Of a stretch of 64,000 nt of DNA, positions 33,995 to 43,720 are shown one piece after another (the first letter of the stretch is position 1; the number at the start of each line of letters is the position of its first letter). Both the position numbers and the translations under genes were made by a program. The DNA is taken from positions 5,952,001 to 6,016,000 of the forward strand of contig NZ_QBDT01000001.1 of the NCBI RefSeq assembly GCF_004124325.1, in the 5' to 3' direction. The notes under the pieces were generated by a model, which searched no databases, was not told the DNA's origin, and saw only the letters and a list, made by a program, of their open reading frames with translations. This stretch comes from Streptomyces sp. L2 (GTDB lineage Bacteria > Actinomycetota > Actinomycetes > Streptomycetales > Streptomycetaceae).

Positions 33995-35491
33995 ATGGAC
34001 CTCGAGACGTTCCGCAAGCTCGCCGGCGACCGGCGGGTCATCCCGGTCACGCGCAAGCTCCTCGCCGACGGCGACACCCCGGTCGCGCTGTACCGCAAGC
34101 TCGCCGCCGAACGCCCCGGCACCTTCCTGCTGGAGTCCGCCGAGAACGGCCGCACCGCGTTCCAGTGGTCCCGGTACTCCTTCGTCGGCGTCCGCTCGGC
34201 CGCCACCCTCACCTCCCGCGACGGCCAGGCCCACTGGCTCGGCACTCCTCCCGTCGGCGTCCCCACCGACGGCGACCCGCTCGCGGCCCTGCGCGCCACC
34301 ATCCAGGCCCTGCACACCCCGCACCAGGAGGGCCTGCCGCCCTTCACCGGCGGCATGGTCGGCTACCTGGGCTACGACATCGTCCGCCGCCTGGAGAAGA
34401 TCGGCCCCGGCGACCGGGACGACCTGGGGCTGCCCGAGCTGACCATGCTCCTCACCAGCGACCTCGCGGTCCTGGACCACTGGGAGAACTCGGTCCTGCT
34501 GATCGCCAACGCGATCAACCACAACGACCTCGACACCGGCGTCGACGAGGCCTACGCCGACGCCGTGGCCCGCCTCGACGCCATGGAGGCGGACCTCGGC
34601 CGCCCGGTCGCCCAGCCCCCCGCGCTGCTGCCGCCCTCCGAGCTGCCCGAGTACACCGCCCGCTGGGGCGGCCCGGACTTCCAGGCCGCCGTCGAGGACA
34701 TCAAGGAGCGCATCCGGGCCGGCGAGGCCTTCCAGGTCGTCCCCTCCCAGCGCTTCGAGACACCGTGCACGGCGAGCGCCCTCGACGTCTACCGCGTCCT
34801 CAGGGCCACCAACCCCTCGCCGTACATGTACCTGTTCCGCTTCGACGGCTTCGACGTCGTCGGCTCCTCGCCCGAGGCCCTCGTCAAGGTCGAGGACGGG
34901 CGCGCGATGGTCCACCCCATCGCCGGCACCCGGCACCGCGGCGCCACCCCGCAGGAGGACCAGGCCCTCGCCGAGGAACTCCTCGCCGACCCCAAGGAAC
35001 GCGCCGAGCACCTGATGCTCGTCGACCTCGGCCGCAACGACCTGGGCCGGGTCTGCGAACCGGGCTCGGTGGAGGTCGTCGACTTCATGTCCGTCGAGCG
35101 GTACTCGCACGTGATGCACATCGTCTCCACCGTCACCGGCCGCGTCGCCGAGGGCCGTACGGCGTTCGACGTGCTCACCGCCTGCTTCCCCGCGGGCACG
35201 CTCTCCGGTGCCCCCAAGCCGCGCGCGATGCAGATCATCGACGAACTGGAGCCGTCCCGGCGCGGACTGTACGGCGGCTGCGTCGGCTACCTGGACTTCG
35301 CGGGCGACTCCGACACCGCCATCGCCATCCGTACGGCCCTGCTCCGGGACGGCACGGCCCACGTGCAGGCGGGCGCCGGCATCGTCGCCGATTCCGACCC
35401 GGTCGCGGAGGACACCGAGTGCCGCAACAAGGCGGCGGCCGTCCTCCGCGCGGTCCACACGGCCAACCGGCTCGGGTCCGAGAGGTCCTGA
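33995..35491 (+). CDS. trpE: Anthranilate synthase component I
   Basis: 498 aa; makes anthranilate from chorismate with ammonia from a TrpG subunit encoded elsewhere. The chorismate-binding fold is complete: [56 protein letters not shown] and [17 protein letters not shown]. The N-terminal LLESAEN motif fits the tryptophan feedback site. Only 11 bp separate it from hisI, where a leaderless promoter may sit. Confidence 0.97.
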   Translation: MDLETFRKLAGDRRVIPVTRKLLADGDTPVALYRKLAAERPGTFLLESAENGRTAFQWSRYSFVGVRSAATLTSRDGQAHWLGTPPVGVPTDGDPLAALRATIQALHTPHQEGLPPFTGGMVGYLGYDIVRRLEKIGPGDRDDLGLPELTMLLTSDLAVLDHWENSVLLIANAINHNDLDTGVDEAYADAVARLDAMEADLGRPVAQPPALLPPSELPEYTARWGGPDFQAAVEDIKERIRAGEAFQVVPSQRFETPCTASALDVYRVLRATNPSPYMYLFRFDGFDVVGSSPEALVKVEDGRAMVHPIAGTRHRGATPQEDQALAEELLADPKERAEHLMLVDLGRNDLGRVCEPGSVEVVDFMSVERYSHVMHIVSTVTGRVAEGRTAFDVLTACFPAGTLSGAPKPRAMQIIDELEPSRRGLYGGCVGYLDFAGDSDTAIAIRTALLRDGTAHVQAGAGIVADSDPVAEDTECRNKAAAVLRAVHTANRLGSERS

Positions 35492-35561
35492 AGCCGTCCT
35501 GGGGCTGCGTTGACATGCCCCGGGTGACCGTTCGCCCAGGGGTCAGGCGATAGTGGAGTAC

Positions 35562-36191
35562 GTGACTGCCGTACCTCACCCCCGTTCCGAAGCCGCCGCA
35601 CCCGACCGGTCCGGCCGCCGGAGCCTCGCCCTCGCCCTGCTGTGCGGGGCCCTCGGCGCGGCCGTGGCCCTGCTCGCGACCCGGCAGCGCTGGGCGGCGG
35701 GCACCGCCTCGGTGGCCGGCGGCGCCTTCCCGCTGACCGCCAAGGGCAGCGACGTCACGGGCGTCCCCGCGGCCCTGGCCATCGTGGGCCTCGCCGCGCT
35801 CGTCGCAGTGTTCGCCGTGCGCCGGGCCGGCCGCCTCGTCGTCTCCGGGGTGCTCGCCCTGTCCGGCGCCGGCATCGTCGTCGCCGCGCTGCTCGGTGCC
35901 TCCGACAGCTCCGCGCTGGACGAGAAGGCCGCCCGGGCCAGCGGCGACACGTCCGCCACGGTCGCCACGCTCAGCCATACCGGCTGGCCCTGGGTCGCCG
36001 TCGCCGGCGGCGCCCTGATCCTGCTCGCCGGGCTGCTCGCCCTGCGCTACGGCAGCCGCTGGCCCGCCATGTCCGGCCGCTACGAGCGGGGCACCGACCG
36101 CCCCCGCCGCCGGCCCCGGCCCGCCGACCCCGAGCGCCCCGAGGAGATCTGGAAGGCCCTGGACCGGGGCGAGGACCCCACCGGCACCTGA
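35562..36191 (+). CDS. Trp-region conserved membrane protein (TIGR02234)
   Basis: 209 aa with four transmembrane segments (about residues 25-43, 64-82, 88-106 and 133-152) and a basic C-terminal tail. Proteins of this kind (TIGR02234) are found between trpE and trpC in actinomycetes; their role is unknown and a link to tryptophan is inferred from position only. GATAGT at 35549-35554 with 7 nt to the GTG at 35562 suggests a leaderless start there instead of GTG 35553. Confidence 0.85.
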   Translation: MTAVPHPRSEAAAPDRSGRRSLALALLCGALGAAVALLATRQRWAAGTASVAGGAFPLTAKGSDVTGVPAALAIVGLAALVAVFAVRRAGRLVVSGVLALSGAGIVVAALLGASDSSALDEKAARASGDTSATVATLSHTGWPWVAVAGGALILLAGLLALRYGSRWPAMSGRYERGTDRPRRRPRPADPERPEEIWKALDRGEDPTGT

Positions 36192-36396
36192 GCCCGGACC
36201 GGCCGGCCCCGGCGGCCGACCCGGCACCCCGTGGGAGCGCCCTCGCCGCGGTGTGGCGAACCAGACGCGAACTGGAGGCCACCCCCGCTCACGGCACGCG
36301 CGGGCGTACGGGACAATGGACGACGAGCGTCCGGCTTCGGACAGTGCGGACGGGCTCGGAAACGCTACGACACGTACAAGCAACGAGGAGCAAGTC

Positions 36397-36654
36397 ATGG
36401 CGGACAGCAGCCACGGTCACACCCCGGCCGCCTGGACCGGCGTCATCATCGCCTTCATAGGTTTCTGCGTCTCGGGCGCGTTCATGGTGATGGACCAGCC
36501 GGTCGGCTTCTGGGCGGGCATGGTCCTCGTGATCGGCGGCGCTGTCGTGGGCGGCATCATGCGCCTCATGGGCCTGGGCCAGCAGAAGCGCTCCGCCGTC
36601 GGCCAGCGCACCACGCCCGCCGCGACGCGCGAGCCGGCCGGCGCCGAGAGCTGA
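36397..36654 (+). CDS. HGxxPAAW-motif membrane protein
   Basis: 85 aa. It starts MADSSHGHTPAAWTGV, which is the signature of the HGxxPAAW family, followed by two transmembrane segments and a polar tail. The ATG at 36397 follows GAGGAG. Function unknown; it is conserved at this place between the TIGR02234 and DUF2752 genes in Streptomyces as far as I remember. Confidence 0.88.
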   Translation: MADSSHGHTPAAWTGVIIAFIGFCVSGAFMVMDQPVGFWAGMVLVIGGAVVGGIMRLMGLGQQKRSAVGQRTTPAATREPAGAES

Positions 36655-36751
36655 CCGCGAGACGCCTCCCGAGGGGCGGTCCGGCATCCCACGAGGGGTG
36701 CGGGGCCGCCCCTCGCGCGCGTCCCGGGCACGGGCGGGGCAGAATGCCTGC

Positions 36752-37327
36752 GTGACCGCCGACAGCCGTACCCCCGCGCGCATGGCTCCACAGACCGCCG
36801 TACCCCTGGCGCCGTACGCCGCCCCGCAGCCGGGCCCGCATGCGGTTCCGCACCCGGGACCGTACGCCGTCCCCCATCCGGGCCCGTACGCCGACCGGCC
36901 GTACGCCGGCCCGTCCCAGGGCCCGCCCGGCTCCCTGTGGAGCCGGCTCGCCGTGCCGGCCGGGCTGCTCGCGGCCGTCGCCGGGGCGTTCGCCTACGTC
37001 GGCTCCGTCGACCCGAACCACCCCGGGCACTACCCGGTCTGCCCGCTGTACGCGTTCACCGGGCTGTACTGCCCCGGCTGCGGCGGTCTGCGCAGCGCGC
37101 ACGCGTTCATCCACGGGGACTTCCTCGCCGCCCTGCAGGACAACGTGTTCGGCGTGGCCGCCTACCTCGGGTTCGCGGTGCTGTGGGTCGTCTGGGTGGT
37201 CCGCGCCGTCCGCGGGCGGCCGATGCGGCTGCAGCTCGGCACCCGGCAGATGTGGGCCGTCGGGGCGGTGCTGATCGTCTTCTCGGTGGTCCGGAACCTG
37301 CCGTTCGGCGGCTGGCTGCATCCTTGA
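36752..37327 (+). CDS. DUF2752 membrane protein
   Basis: 191 aa. A Pro/His/Tyr-rich head (residues 11-60 with PHPGPYA repeats) precedes the DUF2752 domain: CPLYAFTGLYCPGCGGLRSAH with four cysteines, which may bind a metal, then membrane segments. CAGAAT (36740-36745) lies 6 nt before the GTG at 36752, again a leaderless arrangement. Function unknown. Confidence 0.87.
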   Translation: MTADSRTPARMAPQTAVPLAPYAAPQPGPHAVPHPGPYAVPHPGPYADRPYAGPSQGPPGSLWSRLAVPAGLLAAVAGAFAYVGSVDPNHPGHYPVCPLYAFTGLYCPGCGGLRSAHAFIHGDFLAALQDNVFGVAAYLGFAVLWVVWVVRAVRGRPMRLQLGTRQMWAVGAVLIVFSVVRNLPFGGWLHP

Positions 37328-37405
37328 CGCGGCGGCGGACGTCCAGGTACTGGGACCGCCGTCCACCGGATGCGGGGCCTTTGCCGACCTCCGGATACCA
37401 TCGCA

Positions 37406-37465
37406 GTGACCACGGGTTTTCACACCTTGAAGGAACAACCGTCTGAAAGGGGGCCGCTCGCGTGA
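37406..37465 (+). CDS. Possible 19-aa upstream reading frame coupled to trpC
   Basis: GTG at 37406 opens [19 protein letters not shown] and its TGA overlaps the trpC GTG. A -10-like TACCAT is at 37396-37401. There is no Trp codon, so it is not a classical attenuator leader. It may equally be chance. Confidence 0.25.
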   Translation: MTTGFHTLKEQPSERGPLA

Positions 37466-38271
37466 GTGTGCTCGACGAGATCCTCGACGGAGTCCGTGCC
37501 GACCTCGCGGAGCGGCAGGCGCGCGTCAGCCTCGACGAGCTCAAGGAGCGTGCCGCCAAGGCCCGGCCCGCCAAGGACGGGGTCGCCGCGCTGAAGGGCG
37601 ACGGCGTCAAGGTCATCTGCGAGGTCAAGCGTTCCAGCCCCTCCAAGGGCGCGCTCGCCGCGATCGCCGACCCCGCCGCGCTCGCCGGGGACTACGAGGC
37701 GGGCGGCGCCGCCGTCATCTCCGTGCTCACCGAGCAGCGCCGCTTCGGCGGCTCGCTGGCCGACCTGGAGGCCGTCCGCGCGCGCGTGGACATCCCGGTC
37801 CTGCGCAAGGACTTCGTCGTCACGTCGTACCAGCTGTGGGAGGCCCGCGCGTACGGCGCCGACCTCGTGCTGCTGATCGTCGCGGCGCTGGAGCAGCCGG
37901 CCCTGGAGTCGCTGATCGAGCGGGCCGGGTCCATCGGGCTGACCCCGCTGGTCGAGGTGCACGACGAGGACGAGGTCGAGCGGGCCGTGGACGCGGGCGC
38001 CCGGGTGATCGGCGTCAACGCGCGGAACCTGAAGACGCTGGAGGTCGACCGCGGCACGTTCGAGCGGGTCGCCCCGGAGATCCCGGACCACCTGGTACGG
38101 GTCGCCGAGTCGGGTGTGCGCGGGCCGCACGACCTCATCGCGTACGCCAACGCGGGCGCCGACGCCGTACTGGTGGGCGAGTCCCTCGTCACCGGGCGCG
38201 ACCCGAAGGCCGCCGTGTCCGACCTGGTCGCCGCCGGCGAGCATCCCGCGCTGCGGCACGGGCGGGGCTGA
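37462..38271 (+). CDS. trpC: Indole-3-glycerol phosphate synthase
   Basis: A 269-aa (beta-alpha)8 barrel that closes the indole ring from CdRP, the product of PriA's TrpF activity. Active-site strands are clear: [50 protein letters not shown] and VAESGVRGP. Not fused to TrpF, unlike enteric TrpC. The GTG at 37462 has a GGGGG stretch upstream. Confidence 0.97.
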   Translation: MSVLDEILDGVRADLAERQARVSLDELKERAAKARPAKDGVAALKGDGVKVICEVKRSSPSKGALAAIADPAALAGDYEAGGAAVISVLTEQRRFGGSLADLEAVRARVDIPVLRKDFVVTSYQLWEARAYGADLVLLIVAALEQPALESLIERAGSIGLTPLVEVHDEDEVERAVDAGARVIGVNARNLKTLEVDRGTFERVAPEIPDHLVRVAESGVRGPHDLIAYANAGADAVLVGESLVTGRDPKAAVSDLVAAGEHPALRHGRG

Positions 38272-38292
38272 GCGTTCGGTAGGCTGACGCCG

Positions 38293-38577
38293 ATGAAGCT
38301 TCCGATCACCTCCCTGGCGCCGCGGGACCCGTATGCCCGCCTCGCCCGGGGCTGCCGCCCCCGCGGCTGCCGGGCTCCCGCACGGCGGGTGCACGGGCGC
38401 CGGGTGCGGTATGTGATCGGCGACGAGCCGGGCCAGGTGAACGGGATGCGATGGCGTACGGCCGCGTGCGCGCCCCTCGGGGGGCTCCGCCCCCCGAACC
38501 CCCCGGCCTCGCCCACCCACCACTCGACTCGGTCGGCTGAATGGGCACCGGCCCGGGTTCCCGCTCCGGTCGGCTGA
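38293..38577 (+). CDS. trpM: TrpM-like small protein with a repeat-derived C-terminus
   Basis: 94 aa. Residues 1-57 (MKLPITSLAPRDPYARLARG, then a CRPRGCRAPARRVHGRR stretch, ending DEPGQVNGMRWRTA) look like TrpM/TrpX of S. coelicolor. That is a small protein of about 63 aa between trpC and trpB, reported to modulate tryptophan synthesis and differentiation. From about residue 60 the frame runs through a dispersed GGGGGCTCCGCCCCC-type repeat and its attached 37-bp tandem units, which supply the TGA at 38575-38577. The tail is therefore new in this strain. It begins 21 bp after trpC. Confidence 0.65.
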   Translation: MKLPITSLAPRDPYARLARGCRPRGCRAPARRVHGRRVRYVIGDEPGQVNGMRWRTAACAPLGGLRPPNPPASPTHHSTRSAEWAPARVPAPVG

Positions 38578-38614
38578 ATGGGCACCGGCCCGGGTTCCCG
38601 CCCCGGTCGGCTGA
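38471..38614. repeat. Dispersed repeat plus 37-bp tandem units between trpM and trpB
   Basis: GGGGGGCTCCGCCCCCC (38479-38495) is followed by CGCCCACCCACCACTCGACT and then by tandem units starting GGTCGGCTGAATGGGCACCG at 38531, 38568 and 38605. The period is 37 bp, there is one mismatch and there are about 2.3 copies. The same CCCACCCACCAC flank occurs in the element at 49.7 kb, also followed by tandem copies. Confidence 0.85.
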
Positions 38615-38688
38615 AAATGCAGCGGTCGGGCACCGCAGCGCACGCGTACCCGCAGTCCATGTTCCGTACGCCCCTGCGAGGTATCCGT

Positions 38689-39972
38689 ATGTCCAGTGAG
38701 TTCTTCATCCCCGACCCGGAGGGTCAGGTCCCCACGCCCGAGGGCTATTTCGGCGCGTTCGGCGGCAAGTTCATCCCGGAGGCCCTCGTCGCCGCCGTGG
38801 ACGAGGTCGCCGTCGAGTACGACAAGGCCAAGTCCGACCCCGAGTTCGCCCGCGAGCTGAACGAGCTGATGGTCGACTACACCGGCCGTCCCAGCGCGCT
38901 GACCGAAGTGCCGCGGTTCGCCGGGCACGCCGGCGGCGCCCGGATCTTCCTGAAGCGGGAAGACCTCAACCACACCGGCTCCCACAAGATCAACAATGTC
39001 CTCGGCCAGGCCCTGCTCACCAAGCGCATGGGCAAGACCCGGGTCATCGCCGAGACCGGCGCAGGCCAGCACGGCGTGGCGACGGCGACCGCCTGCGCGC
39101 TGTTCGGCCTCGACTGCACCATCTACATGGGCGAGATCGACACCAAGAGGCAGGCCCTCAACGTCGCCCGCATGCGCATGCTCGGCGCCGAGGTCGTCGC
39201 GGTGAAGTCCGGCAGCCGCACCCTCAAGGACGCCATCAACGAGGCGTTCCGCGACTGGGTCGCCAACGTGGACCACACGCACTACCTGTTCGGCACGGTC
39301 GCGGGCCCCCACCCCTTCCCGGCGATGGTCCGCGACTTCCACCGCGTGATCGGCGTCGAGGCGCGGCGGCAGCTGCTGGAGCGCGCGGGCCGCCTCCCCG
39401 ACGCCGCCATCGCCTGCGTCGGCGGCGGCTCCAACGCCATCGGCCTCTTCCACGCCTTCATCCCCGACGCGGGCGTACGCCTCATCGGCTGCGAGCCCGC
39501 CGGTCACGGCATCGAGACCGGTGAGCACGCCGCCACCCTCTCGGCCGGTGAGCCCGGCATCCTGCACGGCTCGCGGTCGTACGTCCTCCAGGACGACGAG
39601 GGCCAGATCACCGAGCCGTACTCGATCTCGGCCGGCCTGGACTACCCGGGCATCGGCCCGGAGCACTCCTACCTCAAGGACAGCGGCCGCGGCGAGTACC
39701 GCGCGGTCACCGACGACGCCGCCATGCAGGCCCTGCGCCTGCTGTCGCGCACCGAGGGCATCATCCCGGCCATCGAGAGCGCCCACGCCCTCGCCGGCGC
39801 CCTGGAGGTCGGCCGGGAACTGGGACCGGACGGGCTGATCGTCGTCAACCTGTCCGGCCGCGGCGACAAGGACATGGACACCGCCGCCCGGTACTTCGGC
39901 CTCTACGACACCGACGCCGAGGTCGCGGCCGACGCGGCCGACACCGCAGAGATCGAGGGGGACGCCAAGTGA
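38689..39972 (+). CDS. trpB: Tryptophan synthase beta chain
   Basis: 427 aa, PLP enzyme that joins indole and serine. The Schiff-base lysine is in [16 protein letters not shown], with [20 protein letters not shown], the phosphate site [10 protein letters not shown] and the C-terminal SGRGDKD. The ATG at 38689 follows GAGG; the frame is open for 111 nt upstream but that part is the repeat region. It overlaps trpA by 4 nt. Confidence 0.98.
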   Translation: MSSEFFIPDPEGQVPTPEGYFGAFGGKFIPEALVAAVDEVAVEYDKAKSDPEFARELNELMVDYTGRPSALTEVPRFAGHAGGARIFLKREDLNHTGSHKINNVLGQALLTKRMGKTRVIAETGAGQHGVATATACALFGLDCTIYMGEIDTKRQALNVARMRMLGAEVVAVKSGSRTLKDAINEAFRDWVANVDHTHYLFGTVAGPHPFPAMVRDFHRVIGVEARRQLLERAGRLPDAAIACVGGGSNAIGLFHAFIPDAGVRLIGCEPAGHGIETGEHAATLSAGEPGILHGSRSYVLQDDEGQITEPYSISAGLDYPGIGPEHSYLKDSGRGEYRAVTDDAAMQALRLLSRTEGIIPAIESAHALAGALEVGRELGPDGLIVVNLSGRGDKDMDTAARYFGLYDTDAEVAADAADTAEIEGDAK

Positions 39973-40787
39973 GCGGGAACATTCAGCTGCTGACCGACAC
40001 CCTCGCCGCCGCCAAGGCGGAGGGCCGGGCCGCGCTCATCGCCTACCTGCCCGCCGGGTTCCCGACCGTGGACGGCGGCATCGAGGCCGTCAAGGCGGCC
40101 TTCGACGGCGGCGCCGACGTCGTCGAGGTGGGCCTGCCGCACAGCGACCCGGTCCTGGACGGCCCGGTCATCCAGACCGCCGACGACATCGCGCTGCGCG
40201 GCGGCGTCCGGATCGCGGACGTCATGCGGACCGTCCGGGAGGCCCACGAGGCCACCGGCAAGCCGGTCCTGATCATGACGTACTGGAACCCCATCGACCG
40301 CTACGGCGTCGAGCGCTTCACCGCCGAACTCGCCGAGGCGGGCGGGGCGGGCTGCATCCTGCCCGACCTGCCGGTCCAGGAGTCCGCCCTGTGGCGGGAG
40401 CACGCCGACAAGCACGGCCTCGCGACCGTGTTCGTCGTCGCCCCCAGCAGCAAGGACCAGCGGCTCGCGCAGATCACCGCGGCCGGCAGCGGCTTCGTCT
40501 ACGCGGCCTCCCTCATGGGGGTCACGGGCACGCGCGAGTCCGTCGGCGCGCAGGCCCAGGACCTGGTGGAACGCACCCGGGCCACCGGCACCGACGTGCC
40601 GGTCTGCGTCGGCCTCGGCGTCTCCAACGCCGCCCAGGCCGCCGAGGTGGCCGGCTTCGCCGACGGCGTGATCGTCGGCTCGGCGTTCGTGAAGCGCATG
40701 CTGGACGCCCCCGACCACGCGGCCGGCCTCGACGCCGTCCGCGCGCTCGCCGGGGACCTCGCGAAGGGCGTGCGCGGACAGGCGTGA
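39969..40787 (+). CDS. trpA: Tryptophan synthase alpha chain
   Basis: A 272-aa barrel that splits indole-3-glycerol phosphate to indole and glyceraldehyde-3-phosphate. The family region [20 protein letters not shown] and [18 protein letters not shown] is present, as is the Asp-containing LPDLPVQE loop. Curiously the usual P-Y-S-D/PFSDP is PHSDP. GTG start overlapping the trpB stop. Confidence 0.97.
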   Translation: MSGNIQLLTDTLAAAKAEGRAALIAYLPAGFPTVDGGIEAVKAAFDGGADVVEVGLPHSDPVLDGPVIQTADDIALRGGVRIADVMRTVREAHEATGKPVLIMTYWNPIDRYGVERFTAELAEAGGAGCILPDLPVQESALWREHADKHGLATVFVVAPSSKDQRLAQITAAGSGFVYAASLMGVTGTRESVGAQAQDLVERTRATGTDVPVCVGLGVSNAAQAAEVAGFADGVIVGSAFVKRMLDAPDHAAGLDAVRALAGDLAKGVRGQA

Positions 40788-40864
40788 CCGCGACGTAGGG
40801 GCTGACTTAACGGTCGGTACCTCTCCGTAACGGACATTCGGTCACTCGAACGGGTGGACCTTGG

Positions 40865-40893
40865 ACCGGGGAGGCGCGCTGCGCCTTCCCGGT
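40865..40893 (+). terminator. Hairpin after trpA and before the second dsbA-like gene
   Basis: ACCGGGGAGGCGC pairs with GCGCCTTCCCGGT (one G-U) around a 3-nt loop, followed by TCGTTCT. It lies 77 bp after trpA and only 15 nt before the next start codon, so it may end the trp mRNA or act as a 5' structure of the next one. Confidence 0.6.
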
Positions 40894-40907
40894 TCGTTCT
40901 GAGGGGT

Positions 40908-41681
40908 GTGAGCGAGAAGAACCGTGACGGAAAGCGCACCGCCCGGGAGCGGCTGGCGGTCGAGCGCGAGAAGCAGAAGTCCGCGGAGAAGCGGCGGCGC
41001 ACGCTGATCGTGGGCGCGAGCGTGGTCTGCGTCCTCGGCCTCGCGGCGGTGATCGGCGTGGTCGCCGCGAACGCCGGCAAGGACAAGGGCAGCAGCGCCG
41101 GACCGGTCGTCGCGCCCTCCGGCGCGCAGGGCAAGGACAGCCTCGCCATCCCCGTCGGCAAGGACAGCGCCAAGTCCACGCTCACGGTCTGGGAGGACTT
41201 CCGCTGCCCGGCCTGCAAGGCCTTCGAGGCGGCGTACCGGCCGACGCTGCACGAGCTGGCGGACTCCGGCAAGCTCAGGATCGAGTACCACCTGGTCCGG
41301 CTGATCGACGGAAACACCAACGGCAAGGGCTCCCTGCACGCGGCGAACGCGGCGGCCTGCGCCCAGGACGCCGGAAAGTTCCGCGACTACCACGACGTGC
41401 TGTACGAGAACCAGCCCGAGGAGAGCGACGACGCCTTCGCGGACGACGCCAAGCTGATCCAGCTGGCCGGCAAGGTGCCCGGCCTGGACACCCCCGCGTT
41501 CCGGGCCTGCGTCAAGGACGGCAAGCACAACGCCTGGGTGAACAAGTCGCACCAGGCGTTCGAGGCCGGCAAGTTCGGCGGCACGCCCACGGTCCTGCTC
41601 GGCGACAAGAACATCTACCAGGACCAGACGATGACCCCGGCCAAGCTGAAGCAGATGGTGGAGGCGGCCGACCAGGGGTAA
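40908..41681 (+). CDS. Membrane-anchored DsbA-like thioredoxin-fold protein (second copy)
   Basis: 257 aa with the same plan as the gene at 10.5 kb: a basic head (RTARERLAVEREKQKSAEKR), one anchor (about residues 27-48), and an extracytoplasmic thioredoxin fold with active site CPAC in WEDFRCPACKAFE and cis-proline GGTPTVLLG. Probable disulfide oxidoreductase for exported proteins. The GTG at 40908 has GAGGGG only a few nt upstream. It stands next to lgt, another secretion-pathway gene. Confidence 0.9.
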   Translation: MSEKNRDGKRTARERLAVEREKQKSAEKRRRTLIVGASVVCVLGLAAVIGVVAANAGKDKGSSAGPVVAPSGAQGKDSLAIPVGKDSAKSTLTVWEDFRCPACKAFEAAYRPTLHELADSGKLRIEYHLVRLIDGNTNGKGSLHAANAAACAQDAGKFRDYHDVLYENQPEESDDAFADDAKLIQLAGKVPGLDTPAFRACVKDGKHNAWVNKSHQAFEAGKFGGTPTVLLGDKNIYQDQTMTPAKLKQMVEAADQG

Positions 41682-41774
41682 GGGAAATCCCGAGGATTCT
41701 CATGTCCCTGTTATGGAGCCGTAGCCGGGCTGGTTGCCGTCGCCCCCGCCCGGCACGGTAGCGTCGACCTTGCC

Positions 41775-42746
41775 ATGGAACTTGCCTACATTCCCAGCCC
41801 GTCGCACGGGGTGCTCTACCTCGGCCCCATTCCGCTGCGCGGGTACGCCTTCTGCATCATCATCGGCGTCTTCCTCGCCGTCTGGCTCGGCAACAAGCGC
41901 TGGGTCGCCCGCGGCGGGCGACCCGGCACGGTCGCCGACATCGCGGTCTGGGCCGTCCCCTTCGGCCTCGTCGGCGGCCGGCTCTACCACGTGATCACGG
42001 ACTACGAGCTGTACTTCAGCCCCGGCCGTGACTGGGTGGACGCCTTCAAGGTCTGGCAGGGCGGCCTCGGCATCTGGGGCGCGATCGCGCTCGGCGCGCT
42101 CGGCGCGTGGATCGGGGCGCGGCGCCGCGGCATCCCGATGCCCGCGTACGCCGACGCCGTGGCGCCCGGCATCGCCTTCGCCCAGGCCTGCGGCCGCTGG
42201 GGCAACTGGTTCAACCAGGAGCTGTACGGGCGCGAGACGCATGTTCCGTGGGCGCTGCACATCACCTCCTCCGAGGGCGGCCGGGTGCCGGGCTACTACC
42301 ACCCGACCTTCCTGTACGAGTCCCTGTGGTGCATCGGCGTCGCCTTCCTGGTCATCTGGGCCGACCGCCGCTTCAAGCTGGGCCACGGGCGGGCCTTCGC
42401 CCTGTACGTAGCGTCCTACTGTGTCGGCCGGGGCTGGATCGAGTACATGCGCGTCGACGACGCCCACCACATCCTCGGCCTCCGCCTGAACGACTGGACC
42501 GCGATGATCGTGTTCCTGCTGGCGGTGACGTACATCGTGGTGTCCTCGAAGCTGCGGCCGGGCCGGGAGGCCGTGGTCGAGCCGGGTGCCTCCGGCGGTT
42601 CGGCGGAGGGGGCGGATGTCGCCGAGGGTGACTCCGTCGGAAAGGCCGGTGAGGAGCCCGAGTCCGAGTCAGGTTTCGAGCCCGAGCCCGAGTCCGATGC
42701 GGCAGAGGCCAAGGACGAGGCCGCTTCGGCGCCGAAGAAGAGCTGA
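41775..42746 (+). CDS. lgt: Prolipoprotein diacylglyceryl transferase
   Basis: 323 aa. Transfers diacylglycerol from phosphatidylglycerol to the lipobox cysteine. About seven transmembrane segments with the Lgt signature GRWGNWFNQELYGRET and GLVGGRLYHV. The last 70 residues are an acidic cytoplasmic tail rich in Glu and Ser (repeated ESESGFEPEPESD), common in Streptomyces Lgt. A very strong terminator follows. Confidence 0.97.
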   Translation: MELAYIPSPSHGVLYLGPIPLRGYAFCIIIGVFLAVWLGNKRWVARGGRPGTVADIAVWAVPFGLVGGRLYHVITDYELYFSPGRDWVDAFKVWQGGLGIWGAIALGALGAWIGARRRGIPMPAYADAVAPGIAFAQACGRWGNWFNQELYGRETHVPWALHITSSEGGRVPGYYHPTFLYESLWCIGVAFLVIWADRRFKLGHGRAFALYVASYCVGRGWIEYMRVDDAHHILGLRLNDWTAMIVFLLAVTYIVVSSKLRPGREAVVEPGASGGSAEGADVAEGDSVGKAGEEPESESGFEPEPESDAAEAKDEAASAPKKS

Positions 42747-42764
42747 GCGCTGCTGCTTGTACGA

Positions 42765-42803
42765 CGCTGAGGGCGCCCCGGGTCACCCGGGGCGCCCTCA
42801 GCG
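42765..42803. terminator. Perfect 19-bp terminator stem after lgt
   Basis: CGCTGAGGGCGCCCCGGGT and its exact complement around a single C. It ends the trp-lgt block and can also stop transcription coming from the minus-strand operon at 42905. Confidence 0.9.
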
Positions 42804-42904
42804 TTCGCGAGGGGGCGGGTGCCGCCCAGTCCGGCACCGCCGGTCCACGCCGCCGTGGCGGGCCGCCGTCGCGGCGGGATGAAGATGAACGGAGTCGAGG
42901 GCGT

Positions 42905-43720
42905 TCATGGTCTGGTGGGGGCCAGGGAGAGGGTTCTGTGGGCTGTGGCTACTACTGCCGCGTCGATGAAGCGGCCGTCGGGGAGGGCTTGGGCGCCCTC
43001 GGTTGTCGTCGCCGCCTTGATGATCTCTTCCGCTTGTTCGATCTCGGCAGGGCCGGGGAGGTAGGCCTGGCGGATCACCGGCAGTTGGCGGGGGTGGATC
43101 GCCGCCCGGCCCAGGAAGCCGAGGGCGCGGCCGTGGGCGCAGCCGGCGGCGAGGCCGTCGAGGTCGCGGATGTCGGGGTGGACCGACTGGGACGGCGGGG
43201 CCAGGCCCGCCGCGCGGGCGGCGACGACCACGCGGGAGCGCGGCCAGTCCAGGCCCGCCTCACCCCGGACGCCCAGGTCGGCCCGCAGGTCCGCCTCGCC
43301 GAGGGCGATGCCCCGCACGGCCGGATGCGCGGTGGCGATCGCGTACGCCCGCTCGACGCCGAGGGCCGTCTCCAGCAGCGCGTACAGCGGGAGCGGGGTG
43401 GCCACGGCGACCCGCAGCACCTCCTCCGGGGACGTCACCTTCGGCAGCCGTAGCCCGGACAGGCCCCGCAGGGACGGCAGGGTGGCCAGTTCCGCCTCGG
43501 CCCACGGTGTGCCCAGTGCGTTGAGCCGGACGTGGACCGGGACCTGCTGGGCCTCGCCGAGCAGCTCGGCGGTGGCGGCGCGGGCGTACTCCTTGCGGTC
43601 GGGGGCGACCGCGTCCTCCAGGTCGATCACCACCACGTCCGCGCCCGCCGCCAGCGCCTTGGCCACGATGTGCGGGCGGTCGCCGGGGGCGTAGAGCCAG
43701 GTGAGCGGGAACGGGGTCAC
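42905..43720 (-). CDS. HpcH/HpaI-CitE-family CoA-ester lyase
   Basis: 271 aa, a TIM-barrel lyase of the CitE/malyl-CoA lyase type. LYAPGDRPHIVAKALAAGAD and VVVIDLEDAVAPDRK carry the Mg-ligand acid. LRLPKVTSPEEV, LETALGVERAYAIA (catalytic Glu) and GRAAIHPRQL complete the family pattern. Such enzymes split malyl-, citramalyl- or hydroxymethylglutaryl-type CoA esters. It is the last gene of the seven-gene operon; its GTG overlaps the caiB-like stop by 4 nt. Confidence 0.88.
   Translation of the reverse strand: MTPFPLTWLYAPGDRPHIVAKALAAGADVVVIDLEDAVAPDRKEYARAATAELLGEAQQVPVHVRLNALGTPWAEAELATLPSLRGLSGLRLPKVTSPEEVLRVAVATPLPLYALLETALGVERAYAIATAHPAVRGIALGEADLRADLGVRGEAGLDWPRSRVVVAARAAGLAPPSQSVHPDIRDLDGLAAGCAHGRALGFLGRAAIHPRQLPVIRQAYLPGPAEIEQAEEIIKAATTTEGAQALPDGRFIDAAVVATAHRTLSLAPTRP

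Noticed and set aside
38578..38688. Longer N-terminus for trpB
   Set aside because: The extra 37 codons are repeat-derived sequence; the family N-terminus and ribosome site are at 38689.
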